Shown here: piece after piece, positions 1-9,302 of the stretch
Layout of the letters: every line of letters starts with the position of its first letter
Position numbering within the stretch: position 1 is the first letter of the stretch
Source of the DNA: Poriferisodalis sp964484385
GTDB lineage: Bacteria > Actinomycetota > Acidimicrobiia > Acidimicrobiales > Poriferisodalaceae
NCBI GenBank assembly: GCA_964484385.1
Contig: CAZAFV010000044.1
Span: 1 to 22,181, forward strand
Reading direction: 5' to 3'
Length of the DNA: 22,181 nt
Notes under the pieces: model-generated
Told to the model about the DNA's origin: nothing
What the model saw: the letters and a program-made list of their open reading frames with translations, nothing else
The model's database searches: none
Program-made: the position numbers and the translations under genes

Positions 1-981
1 CGCCTCGCCGGCGGGCACCTTGATGATGCGCGGCACCTTGGCCATGATCGGGCCCGAGGGGATGCCGTCGAGCAGCTGGTCGACGATCTTGGTGGCCTCG
101 CGGGTCTCCTGCAGGCGCACCCAGTAGCGGGCGAACGAATCGCCGTCGGGATGGGTCCAGACCCGCCAGTCCACCTGGTCCCAGGCGAGGCCCGGGTTGG
201 CGTCGCGGCGCAGGTCCCAGTCGACCCCGCTGGCGCGGAGGTTGGCGCCCGACAGGCCGTAGCTCAGCGCCACGTCACCCGGGATCACGCCCACACTGCG
301 GCAGCGAGTCTGGAAGATCTCGTTGCCCATGAGCAGGTCTTCCATCTCGTCGCAGAAGCCGCGCATCTTGGCCATGACGGCGTGCGTCTCGGCAATCCAG
401 CCGCGGGGGATGTCGTCTTTGAGGCCGCCGATGCGGTCGAAGTTGGGGTGGAATCGGCCGCCGGTGACTTCCTCGATCTGGTTGAGCACCCGTTCGCGGT
501 CGCGGAAGGCGAAGAACACCGGGGTCAGCGCGCCGACCTGCACGCCCATGTCGCCGAGGAACAGCGACACGTTCGCGATACGGCTCAGCTCGAACAGGAT
601 GGTCCGGATCCACTGCGCACGGGGCGGGGCCTCCACGCCCATCAGCTGCTCGGCCGCCAGGATGAAGGGCACCTCGTTGGCGAAGCTGCCGAGCCAGTCG
701 ATGCGGTTGATCAGCGTGGTGCACTGGGGGTAGGTGCGGACCTCGCAGAGCTTCTCGTAGCCGCGGTGCATGTAGCCCATGAGGGGCTCGGCGGAGATGA
801 CCTGCTCGCCGTCGAGCTGGCAGGCGATGCGCAGCGTGCCGTGGGTGGCAGGGTGCTGCGGGCCGATGTTCAGCGTCATGTCGCCGGTGTCGAGCTCGAC
901 ATTGACGCGGGCGTCGGCGGCTTGGGCCGCCACGTAGGCCTGCTGCTCGCGCAGCGCAGATGCCGTCGGCGGGGGGCTCAT
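1..981 (-). CDS. nuoD: NADH-quinone oxidoreductase subunit D, second locus (3' end beyond window)
   Basis: This is the 49-kDa-type subunit of complex I, which together with NuoB forms the quinone pocket next to iron-sulfur cluster N2. The 327 visible residues run from the ATG that overlaps the nuoC2 stop (ATGA). Family marks are the loop GPQHPATHG (His43, His47), MHRGYEK (71-77), PPRAQWIR and an FHPNFDRIGG stretch. The family is usually about 400-440 residues, so the last 70-110 lie outside the window. It is only distantly similar to the other NuoD here (16844-18133). Aligned without gaps from the HPxTHG loop, Trp96 (TGG at 694-696) falls where other NuoD proteins, including the other copy, have the quinone-contacting Tyr. 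I see no frameshift, so the gene looks intact. Family assignment is firm. The type of complex (14- or 11-subunit) is unknown because the following genes are not visible. Confidence 0.95.
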   Translation of the reverse strand, partial: MSPPPTASALREQQAYVAAQAADARVNVELDTGDMTLNIGPQHPATHGTLRIACQLDGEQVISAEPLMGYMHRGYEKLCEVRTYPQCTTLINRIDWLGSFANEVPFILAAEQLMGVEAPPRAQWIRTILFELSRIANVSLFLGDMGVQVGALTPVFFAFRDRERVLNQIEEVTGGRFHPNFDRIGGLKDDIPRGWIAETHAVMAKMRGFCDEMEDLLMGNEIFQTRCRSVGVIPGDVALSYGLSGANLRASGVDWDLRRDANPGLAWDQVDWRVWTHPDGDSFARYWVRLQETREATKIVDQLLDGIPSGPIMAKVPRIIKVPAGEA

Positions 982-1706
982 GCGCCCGCCCCAGACGCCT
1001 CAAACTCGGCCATCACCTCGGCCTCGAGCTGGGCTTCGAGCTCGGGCGGGATCTCCTCGATGTCGACCACGCCGGGCCACGGCTTGACCGCACGAGCCAG
1101 CAAGGGGAAATCCTTGCGCAGCGGGTGGCCCTCAAACTCGGTGGGCAGGTAGATGTGCTCCAGGTTCGGATGGCCGTCGAAGACGAGGCCGAACATCTCG
1201 TGGGCCTCTCGCTCGTGCCAGTCGGCCCCGGAGAAGATGTCGATGATCGACGGCACCGATGCGGGAGCGCCGTCGGCCTCGGGCACGTCGGCCTTGATGA
1301 GCACGGCGGCGTGTCGGGCCGGCGAGTGCAGGTGTGCGAGCAATTGGAAACGGGTCTGGCCGCCCCCTAGCCGCACGGTCTCCTCGGCCGTGGCGCTGGA
1401 TGCTTCGTCGTCTTCCTCGCCGACGCCGGCGGCGTCGAATTCGGTGTCCTCGTAGCGACCTTCGGGCGCATCGGTCCAGTCGATGGCCGACAGGAAGCCG
1501 AAGTAGGCAAAGCCTGCATCGCGCAGCGCTGCCATCGCGCCATGCCACTGCTCGATGTCGATGCGCAGCCAGAGGTTCTGGCCGGCTTCCACATGGGATT
1601 CGACCACCGCATCGCCGAGCAACTCGGACAGTTCGGCGGCGAGCGCTTCACGCGCCTCGTCGCCCATCTGGTCGTCGGGCTGCTCGTCGCCAGCGTCTTC
1701 GGCCAT
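978..1706 (-). CDS. nuoC: NADH-quinone oxidoreductase subunit C, second locus, with acidic insert
   Basis: This is the 30-kDa-type peripheral-arm subunit, which docks beside NuoD and NuoB. The protein has 242 residues and carries the family signature around HEREAHEMFGLVFDGHP (164-180) and HPLRKDF (194-200). A hydrophilic stretch at about residues 81-115, rich in Glu and Asp with a Gly/Ala/Ser run, interrupts the usual beta core and has no counterpart in the other NuoC of this window (176 residues). The N-terminal 20 residues are also acidic. The gene starts 2 bases after the nuoB2 stop and its TGA overlaps the nuoD2 ATG, so it is translationally coupled in the order B-C-D. The fold assignment is secure. 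The role of the acidic insert is unknown. Confidence 0.95.
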   Translation of the reverse strand: MAEDAGDEQPDDQMGDEAREALAAELSELLGDAVVESHVEAGQNLWLRIDIEQWHGAMAALRDAGFAYFGFLSAIDWTDAPEGRYEDTEFDAAGVGEEDDEASSATAEETVRLGGGQTRFQLLAHLHSPARHAAVLIKADVPEADGAPASVPSIIDIFSGADWHEREAHEMFGLVFDGHPNLEHIYLPTEFEGHPLRKDFPLLARAVKPWPGVVDIEEIPPELEAQLEAEVMAEFEASGAGA

Positions 1707-1708
1707 GG

Positions 1709-2275
1709 CTACGCCTGCGCCGATCCCGCGGGCGCTGCCGGCGCCGCCGGCGCAGTGCGCGATGCTCCCGGCGCTTCTGGCACCACTATCGGCTCGCCGC
1801 GCCAGCGTTCTTGCATGTCCTCGCGCTGGATGCGCTCCTGCAGCAGCACGATGCCTTCCAGCAGCGCTTCGGGCCGCGGCGGGCAGCCGGGCACGTACAC
1901 GTCGACCGGGATGACCTGATCCACGCCCTTGGTCACCGAGTAGCTGTCCCAGTACGGCCCGCCGCAGTTAGCGCACGAGCCCATCGAGATGACGTACTTG
2001 GGCTCGGGCATCTGCTCGTACAGGCGGCGGATGACCGGCGCCATCTTGTCGGTGACGGTGCCGGAGATCACCACCAGATCGGCTTGGCGCGGGCTGGCCG
2101 GGAACGGGATGACGCCCAGACGCATCACGTCATAGCGGGGCGAGCCGAATGCGGCGCCCATCTCGATCGCGCAGCAGGCCAAGCCCCACTGGTACACCCA
2201 CAGCGAGCGTGCCCGGCCGAAGTTCAGCAGCCAGCTCAGCGGCTTGGGCAGTTTGACCTTGTCAACCAGTGCCAT
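1709..2275 (-). CDS. nuoB: NADH-quinone oxidoreductase subunit B, second locus
   Basis: This is the PSST-type subunit, which carries the terminal [4Fe-4S] cluster N2 that hands electrons to quinone. The protein has 188 residues. The cluster ligands are the tandem Cys34-Cys35 (GLACCAIEM), Cys101 (MGSCANCGG) and Cys131 (VPGCPP). An extra Cys104 occurs that the other NuoB here lacks. ASPRQADLVVISG is the usual core motif. The two NuoB proteins of the window differ throughout the core, so they are ancient paralogues or separately acquired copies. The tail is Ala/Pro-rich and unremarkable. The start is the ATG preceded by a GAGGG about 9 bases upstream, and it lies 20 bases after nuoA2. Confidence 0.96.
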   Translation of the reverse strand: MALVDKVKLPKPLSWLLNFGRARSLWVYQWGLACCAIEMGAAFGSPRYDVMRLGVIPFPASPRQADLVVISGTVTDKMAPVIRRLYEQMPEPKYVISMGSCANCGGPYWDSYSVTKGVDQVIPVDVYVPGCPPRPEALLEGIVLLQERIQREDMQERWRGEPIVVPEAPGASRTAPAAPAAPAGSAQA

Positions 2276-2295
2276 TGCAGGATTCCCTCAGCCCC

Positions 2296-2661
2296 TCACA
2301 CCCAGCGCAGGACGCCCTTGCGCCATGCGTAGAACAGGCCCAGCACCAGGATGAAGATGAAGATCGCCATCTCGACCAGGCCGAACAGGGCATAGACCTC
2401 GAGCCGCGTCGCCCAAGGAAAGATGAACACGGCCTCCACGTCGAACAGCACGAAGAGCACCGCGAAGACGTAGTAGCGGATCTGGCTCTGAGTCCAGTCG
2501 CTGCCGACCGGATCGACGCCGCTCTCGTATGCGATGAGCTTCTGGGGCGTCGGTCGCTGCGGCCGCAGGACCCGTGCGACTCCGAACATCGTGAAGGCCA
2601 TCAGGACTGCCGCTGCGCCGAAGATTGCGACGGTCAGATAGCTCCGCAAGAGGTCGGACAC
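2296..2661 (-). CDS. nuoA: NADH-quinone oxidoreductase subunit A, second locus
   Basis: This is a small membrane subunit of complex I at the junction of the two arms, close to the quinone channel. Three membrane segments are visible. Between the first two lies the family loop with YESGVDPVG, and the second begins with the conserved FVLFDVEAVFIFPW. At about 121 residues it has normal length, without the long tail seen on the other NuoA. I chose GTG at 2661, which gives a protein beginning (M)SDLLRSYL. A TTG three codons upstream (2670) is equally open, and neither has a clear Shine-Dalgarno sequence, so a leaderless or weak start is possible. It is the first gene of the second locus and is transcribed away from the secreted-protein gene. 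Confidence 0.93.
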   Translation of the reverse strand: MSDLLRSYLTVAIFGAAAVLMAFTMFGVARVLRPQRPTPQKLIAYESGVDPVGSDWTQSQIRYYVFAVLFVLFDVEAVFIFPWATRLEVYALFGLVEMAIFIFILVLGLFYAWRKGVLRWV

Positions 2662-2789
2662 GGACCGCAACGCTAGCGACTTCGCGCCACCCTGCGCCGA
2701 ATCTGCGACCTGCGCTGGAAGCCAGAGATGCGGCGGCAGTTCTGCACACAGAAACGCAGACCGGGGTGCTCCCGGATTCGTTTCGTGCC

Positions 2790-2808
2790 GTCACATTTGG
2801 GTCACATT
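2790..2808. repeat. Direct repeat pair GTCACATT, possible operator
   Basis: GTCACATT occurs at 2790-2797 and again at 2801-2808, a period of 11 bases or about one helical turn, in the divergent intergenic region. On the minus strand the half reads AATGTGAC, which contains TGTGA, the half-site motif of CRP/FNR-family regulators. Those regulators normally use inverted rather than direct repeats. The repeat is seen directly; a regulatory role is inference. Confidence 0.4.
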
Positions 2809-2844
2809 CGATTCTTACGTTGCACCCCAAGTCAGAACCTCACG

Positions 2845-2851
2845 AAAGGAG
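2845..2851 (+). promoter_or_regulatory. Ribosome binding site of the secreted-protein gene
   Basis: AAAGGAG lies 6 bases before the ATG at 2858. It decides the start in favour of this ATG. A nearby ATG at 2853 lies in another frame and is too close to the site. Confidence 0.8.
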
Positions 2852-2857
2852 AATGAC

Positions 2858-3934
2858 ATGGGGTCGACGAATTCAAAAGGAAAGAAATGGCTTGCCGGAG
2901 CACTCGCAGGAGTCACGCTGTCGGCGGCTGCGCTGGGCGGGTTCGCCGTCGGCGCCGGCGCCGGGAAAGGCCCCGAGATCAGCGAGAAGGCAGGCAGCCA
3001 GGTCATCGGCGACCGCGGCGGCGATGAAGGTGCCGAGGCGAACCCCACGCACGCCGAAGGCGCTGAGGGCGCTGGCGAAGGCGGCAGCGGGGAGATCAAC
3101 GAGGCGCTGATGTCGAGCCCGGTGATCCCGCTGGATCAGACCTGGACCGGCAACTTGGGCGGTCTGGACGTGGCGGCCAGCTACGACACGGCGACCCAGA
3201 CCGTGCGCACCTCGGTTCGCAACACCACGCCGGAGACGCTGTGCTACGTGCAGTCCGAGCCTCACATGAAGTTCGGAGCGCAGACGGTCGGCGAGCTGGG
3301 GCCTGAGCAGCTCGGCGATCTGGCGCCTGGCCAGTCGGCGACATCGGTGCTGCCGGTGGCAGGCGAGCCATCCATGGCCGGCGTGCCGTTCGACGGGTAC
3401 GTGGTGCACATGGAGGTGTTCGACTGCAACGGGCCCGGCCCCATCCCTCACACCGGAGGCGAAGGCGGCGAGGGTGCTGAAGGAGCGGGCGGCCACGCTG
3501 AAGGCAACGAGGTCGGCGGCGAGCGCGGCGGCGAGGTCACCGAGGCTGGCGGCGAGAACGACACTGCGGTGGCGCTCACGCCGGGCCAGACCTACGACGT
3601 GACCCGCAACGGTGCCCGGCTGGTGCTGGCCTACGACCCGGCGACCAACAGGTTCGACGGGACCGTGACCAACACCACCAGCAGCGTGCTGACCCGAGCC
3701 CGGGTGGAGATCCACCTCTCCAACGGCACCGAGCTCGGCCCGACCACGCCGACCGACTTGGCACCGGGCCAGACGATCCAGATCAGCTTGCCGGCCACGC
3801 AGGCACCGTTCGCCACCTGGAGCCCCCACGCCGAGGTCGGCAATGCCGAAGTCGGCGAGGGCGGAACCGGCGGTGGCGAAGGTGCCGAGCGTGCAGGCGG
3901 CCACGCCGAAGGCAACGAGGGAGGCGCCAGCTGA
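2858..3934 (+). CDS. Secreted protein with two repeated beta-rich domains and Gly/Glu/His-rich linkers
   Basis: I do not recognise a named family. The 358-residue protein begins with a Sec-type signal: Lys at 7, 9 and 10, then a hydrophobic Ala/Gly/Leu stretch to about residue 35. Two related domains follow, at about residues 90-190 and 238-330. Both contain a YDxATxxxxxxVxNTT motif and later ELGPxxxxDLAPGQ followed by a beta strand ending in LP, which shows internal duplication. Three low-complexity linkers rich in Gly, Glu, Ala and His (about 50-82, 193-236 and 326-358) flank them, and two contain AGGHAEGNE. Cys is found only in the first domain (two residues). The fold resembles small beta-sandwich extracellular modules in general, but no function can be assigned. 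It converges with nuoN and diverges from nuoA2. Expression seems likely from the strong ribosome binding site. Confidence 0.85.
   Translation: MGSTNSKGKKWLAGALAGVTLSAAALGGFAVGAGAGKGPEISEKAGSQVIGDRGGDEGAEANPTHAEGAEGAGEGGSGEINEALMSSPVIPLDQTWTGNLGGLDVAASYDTATQTVRTSVRNTTPETLCYVQSEPHMKFGAQTVGELGPEQLGDLAPGQSATSVLPVAGEPSMAGVPFDGYVVHMEVFDCNGPGPIPHTGGEGGEGAEGAGGHAEGNEVGGERGGEVTEAGGENDTAVALTPGQTYDVTRNGARLVLAYDPATNRFDGTVTNTTSSVLTRARVEIHLSNGTELGPTTPTDLAPGQTIQISLPATQAPFATWSPHAEVGNAEVGEGGTGGGEGAERAGGHAEGNEGGAS
3488..3511 (+). repeat. 24-bp near-identical linker repeat, copy 1
   Basis: This copy matches 3896-3919 in 23 of 24 bases (T/C difference) and encodes the core of AGGHAEGNE in the middle linker. The near-identity at DNA level suggests recent duplication or conversion of linker cassettes. 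Confidence 0.7.
3896..3919 (+). repeat. 24-bp near-identical linker repeat, copy 2
   Basis: This is the second copy of the linker cassette at 3488-3511. It lies in the C-terminal tail of the same secreted protein, close to the stop codon. Confidence 0.7.
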
Positions 3935-3941
3935 CACGCAA

Positions 3942-3993
3942 GGCGATCCCCCGGTCTCCACGGCAACGAGCCGTCCAGGCCGGGGGATCTGCC
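3942..3993. terminator. Probable bidirectional hairpin terminator between convergent genes
   Basis: GATCCCCCGG (3945-3954) is perfectly complementary to CCGGGGGATC (3980-3989). A second stem, ACGGC/GCCGT (3960-3964 and 3970-3974) with loop AACGA, is nested inside, and GGC/GCC may extend the base. It sits between the stops of the secreted-protein gene and nuoN, so it could end both transcripts. No clear T-run follows on either strand, which is common in high-GC actinobacteria but leaves the termination role inferred. Confidence 0.65.
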
Positions 3994-4005
3994 GCGTGAG
4001 TAGCT

Positions 4006-5636
4006 CTACAGGATGATCGACAGGACGGCGTCTCGGCTCCATTCGAGGAGGGTCTGCGGGAGCACGCCGACAACGACGGTTATGGCAACCGCGAGGCTGA
4101 TGGCGAACACCGATGTCAGCGGCAGGCCGCCCCAGCGAGGCCGGCCCGCTCGGGCGGCCGGTGCGCTGTCGTCGCCGTCGGCCGAATCCTCAGGGGCGTA
4201 CATGGCCAGCACGACTCGCAGGTAGGCGAAGGCGCTCACCACCGCTGTGACCATGGCTACTACGGCGAGGACATAGCCCTCAGCGCCAATGGCCGCCCGG
4301 ATGACTTCGAACTTGGCCACAAAACCGGCCGTGAGCGGAACGCCGGCCTGCGCCAGCAGCAGCACGGTGAAGGCGAGTGCCAAGACGGGGCGGCGGCGTG
4401 CAAGTCCGCCGTAGCGGCTCAGCGCGTGGGGAGGTGATGCGTCAGTACCGCCTGCGCTCGCATCTGCAGATTGCTGTTCCGAGCCGAGCACCGACAACAC
4501 AGCGAAACTGCCCAAGGCCATGAACGAGTAGGCGATGAGATAGAAGACTGCCGACGAGACAGCGCCGGTCGCGCCGGTCGTCAAGACGAGCGACTCCTCG
4601 CCGGCGACCCTCACGATCCATCGGGCCGCTTCGCCGCCGCCGGCCACGGCGGAGAGGCCGACAAGCACGAAGCCTGCGTGGCTGATCGAGCTGTAGGCCA
4701 GCATCCGCTTCACGTCGTTCTGGCAGATGGCCATGACCGCGCCGACAGCGAGCGTCGCGAACGCCAGCCCGACCAGGATCGGCGCCCACGCAGTGCTCTG
4801 CTCCGCGACGGCTACGTACAGCACCCGCGCCAGCGCGGCGAAGCCGGCCGCCTTGGCGATCGACGCCAGGTAGCCGGTGACCGGGCTGGGCGCGCCCTCG
4901 TACACATCGGGCGCCCAGAAATGGAACGGCACGGCGGCCACCTTGAACCCCAAGCCGACGAGCAGCAATGCGATGCCCGCAAGCAGCAGGTAGTCGGTTT
5001 CCCTGATGGATCCGAACAGGAATCCGCCGATCCCGCTGAGGTTCGTGCTGCCGGTGGACCCGTACACCAGCGCGATGCCGTAGAGGAAGAACGCCGAGCT
5101 GAACGCCCCCAGCACGAAGTACTTCATGGCCGACTCGCGTGCCGACGCCCGCCGCCCTGCCAGTGCGATCAGCACGTACAGGGCGATCGACAGCGACTCG
5201 AGGCCCAAGAACAGCACGATGAGGTCGTTCGCGCCGGCCATGACGACCGCACCCGCGGCAGAGGCGAGCAGCAGCGCCGCGAACTCCGGCGGCGCCATGT
5301 CATAGCGGTCGAGGGCCGAATGCGCGACCAGCGCTGTCATGACCACTCCGGTGCCTACCAGCACGGTGAGCAGCAGGCTGAAGCCGTCGCTCACAAAGGC
5401 CCCGTTCAGGGTGGGTCGGGGTGCGGCGTCCCAGGCAGCCCACTGGACGGCGGCCACGATGGCTGCCGCGGCGCCGGTGGCAATCGAAGCAATCGTGGAC
5501 ACCCAACCCGGCAGCGCCCGGGATGCCAGCGAGGCCACCAGCAGCAGCCCGAGCGCAGCGCCGACGAGGATCATCTGCGGGGTGAGCACCCACCAGTCGA
5601 CGGTTGGGGCTTCGAAGGCGATCTCGACCTGGCCCA

Positions 5637-5637
<1 letters not shown>
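4006..5637 (-). CDS. nuoN: NADH-quinone oxidoreductase subunit N
   Basis: This is one of the three antiporter-like proton-pumping subunits of complex I, in the middle of the membrane arm. The 543-residue protein is almost entirely membrane segments (about 14). Family marks are FLGLESLSIALYVL with the key Glu, and GFKVAAVPFHFWAPDVYEG with the conserved Lys and proline-rich helix break. It has two hydrophilic inserts: a Gly/Glu-containing loop after ISHAGFVLVGLSAVAGG, and a Ser/Asp/Gly loop around SADASAGGTDASPP. A third acidic loop (SADGDDSAPAARAG) lies near the C-terminus. Its ATG overlaps the nuoM stop (TGATG). It is the last gene of the operon, ending just before the hairpin. Confidence 0.96.
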
Positions 5638-7301
<1,664 letters not shown>

Positions 7302-7303
7302 GG

Positions 7304-9208
7304 CTAGGAGACTCCCCGCAGCGCGAGCCAGACGACGAGGACGACCGCACCGACAGCCACGCCCGATGCGTAGTGCCGCAGATAGCCCGACTGGAGGGGC
7401 CGCACGGCTTCGCCGAGCATCCGGACGAGCTTCGCCACGCCGTTGACAGCGCCGTCGACGAAGCGCCGGTCAGCGGCGGCGGCGGCCTCGAATGCCTTGG
7501 TGCCGGGGCCGCCCACAAAGTTGGAGATGGTCGAGTCGACGTAGAACGCATTTTCCAGCAGCGCTGGTTCGAGCTTGTCGGTGGAGATGCGCGCCTGCAG
7601 CCACGCTCGAATCGCGAAGGCAATGCCGCCAAGCGCCACCACGACGGCCGCCAGCGCGAGCCACAGCTTCGTGCCAGTTCCCGATCCGAAGTGATGCGGG
7701 TGCGCCAGGACGGGTTCCAGGAAATGCTCGAGCACCAGCCAGTCGCCCACCAGCGGCAGGTTCATGACTCCGCCGATGGCTGCTGCCCCGGCCAGCACCA
7801 CCAGCGGCAGGGTCATCGTGGCGGGCGACTCGTGCGGATGAGCGCTGTCATCCCACCGCTGGCCGCCGAAGAACACCAGGAAGGTCTGGCGGCTCATGTA
7901 GTAGGCGGTGAGCAGGGCGGTGACCAATCCCACGGCCCACAGCAGCCAGTGCTGTTCCCGTGCGGCCAGCAGGATCTCGTCCTTCGACCAGAAGCCCGAC
8001 AGCGGCGGCACACCGGCAATCGCCAACCAGCCGACGATGAACGTGACCGCGGTGACGGGCATGGCTGCGCGCAGCGCGCCCATCCGCCGCATGTCCTGCT
8101 CGTCGCCGAGACCGTGGATGACCGAGCCGGCACCGAGGAACAGCAGGCCCTTGAAGAACGCGTGGGTGATCACATGGAAGATTGCCGCCACGTATGCGCC
8201 CGAGCCGATCGCGAGGAACATGTAGCCGAGCTGGCTGACCGTGGAGTACGCGAGCACCTTCTTGATGTCGTGCTGCGCCACCGCGGCGAGCGCCGCGAAG
8301 AGCGCCGTCGCAGCACCAACGATGGCAATGACCAGCAGTGCCCCCTCTGACGCGTCCAGCACCGGGTTGAGCCGCGCCAGCAGGTACACGCCGGCGGTCA
8401 CCATCGTGGCCGCATGCACCATGGCCGAGACCGGGGTGGGGCCCTCCATGGCGTCGGGCAGCCAGACATACAGCGGCAGCTGGGCCGACTTCCCTGCAGC
8501 AGCGAGCAGCAGCAGCAGGGAAACGGCCGTGGCGGTTCCGGTGGCGAGCGCCGGCGCCCCTGCCGCCAAGCTCTCCGGCCCGGCGTAGGACACCGTGCCG
8601 AGCGCGGTCCACAGCAGGAACGTGGCGATCATGAAGCCGAAGTCGCCGATGCGGTTAGTGACGAAGGCCTTCTTGCCGGCGGTGGCCGCTGTGGGTCGCT
8701 CGTGCCAGAACGAGATGAGCAGGTAGGAGCAGGTGCCGACACCCTCCCAGCCCAGGAAGGTGACCACGAGATTGTTGCCCAGCACCAGCATGAGCATCGA
8801 GAACAGGAACAGGTTGAGATACAGGAAGAACTTGGGGTACTTCGGGTCGCCGTGCATGTAGCCGACCGAGTACAGGTGGATGAGCGTGCCGACACCGGTC
8901 ACGAACAGCGCCATCGTCATCGACAGCGGATCCACCAGCAGCGCAGCGTCGACCTCGAGGCCGCCGATCGGCATCCACTCGAACAGCTTGGAGACGGCCC
9001 AGCGACCGGCGTGCCCGCCAGCCCCGTCGTCAGTCGACTCGAGCCCCAGCAGCCCGGCGAACGTGATGAGCGTCAACAAGAACGACCCGGCACTGGCCGC
9101 AGTCGCCAGCCAGCCAGCCCGGGGCTCGCCGAGGCGCGGTCCGGCCAGCAGCAGCACCGCGAACCCGGCGAGGGGCAGCGCGGGGATGAGCCAAACCAAC
9201 TCCACCAT
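7304..9208 (-). CDS. nuoL: NADH-quinone oxidoreductase subunit L
   Basis: This is the distal antiporter-like pumping subunit, with the long lateral helix typical of NuoL at its C-terminal end. It has 634 residues, normal for the family. Visible marks are FLGWEGVGTCSYLLISFW (Glu), AAAGKSAQLPLYVWLPDAM (Lys) and the NuoL signature HAATMVTAGVYLLAR. The region around VTAVTFIVGWLAIAGVPPLSGFWSKDE is also typical. The start is an ATG with GGGAG 8 bases upstream. It is preceded by the longest gap in the operon (9209-9302), so an internal promoter or processing site there is possible. Confidence 0.97.
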   Translation of the reverse strand: MVELVWLIPALPLAGFAVLLLAGPRLGEPRAGWLATAASAGSFLLTLITFAGLLGLESTDDGAGGHAGRWAVSKLFEWMPIGGLEVDAALLVDPLSMTMALFVTGVGTLIHLYSVGYMHGDPKYPKFFLYLNLFLFSMLMLVLGNNLVVTFLGWEGVGTCSYLLISFWHERPTAATAGKKAFVTNRIGDFGFMIATFLLWTALGTVSYAGPESLAAGAPALATGTATAVSLLLLLAAAGKSAQLPLYVWLPDAMEGPTPVSAMVHAATMVTAGVYLLARLNPVLDASEGALLVIAIVGAATALFAALAAVAQHDIKKVLAYSTVSQLGYMFLAIGSGAYVAAIFHVITHAFFKGLLFLGAGSVIHGLGDEQDMRRMGALRAAMPVTAVTFIVGWLAIAGVPPLSGFWSKDEILLAAREQHWLLWAVGLVTALLTAYYMSRQTFLVFFGGQRWDDSAHPHESPATMTLPLVVLAGAAAIGGVMNLPLVGDWLVLEHFLEPVLAHPHHFGSGTGTKLWLALAAVVVALGGIAFAIRAWLQARISTDKLEPALLENAFYVDSTISNFVGGPGTKAFEAAAAADRRFVDGAVNGVAKLVRMLGEAVRPLQSGYLRHYASGVAVGAVVLVVWLALRGVS

Positions 9209-9302
9209 CGACTCAGCTCCCTACACCGGTCGCCGGGCGAAGCCCTGACAGCGCCATAAGTCGTGCTCTTCGAGGTTCGACCACTGCCTCAGTCCCCCGG
9301 CC
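9209..9302. other. Longest intra-operon gap (nuoK-nuoL)
   Basis: These 94 bases have no gene on either strand. They hold the nuoL ribosome binding site (GGGAG) and a short GGGC/GCCC stem with a 3-base loop at 9235-9245. I see nothing strong enough to call a terminator or promoter. Confidence 0.5.

Larger units (their letters stand above)
2662..2857. promoter_or_regulatory. Divergent intergenic region between nuoA2 and the secreted-protein gene
   Basis: This non-coding gap of 196 bases is the largest in the window and must hold the start signals for both the leftward second nuo locus and the rightward secreted-protein gene. Part of it (about 2765-2820) is visibly more AT-rich than its surroundings. 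I could not identify a convincing -35/-10 pair on either strand. The clearest elements are the GTCACATT direct repeats and the ribosome binding site, which are listed separately. Confidence 0.6.

Noticed and set aside
1..981. nuoD2 as a broken pseudogene
   Set aside because: The reading frame is uninterrupted for 327 codons with family motifs throughout. It is simply cut by the window edge.
275..1003. 242-codon minus-strand frame overlapping the start of nuoD2
   Set aside because: It is Arg/His-rich and in a different frame from the real NuoD2, which reads through to the window edge from the ATG at 981.
2662..2857. Sigma-70 type promoter (GTCACA with TTACGT, or TAAGAAT on the other strand)
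   Set aside because: Spacing and matches are poor (19 bases with 4 of 6 in one case, no matching -35 in the other), so I list only the region and the repeats.
2873..4042. 389-codon minus-strand frame across the secreted-protein gene
   Set aside because: The plus-strand gene has a signal peptide, internal domain repeats and a good ribosome binding site. The minus frame has none of these and crosses the hairpin.
9209..9302. Operon-splitting terminator between nuoK and nuoL
   Set aside because: Only a 4-bp stem is present, with no T-run. nuoL belongs to the same complex and has its own ribosome binding site.
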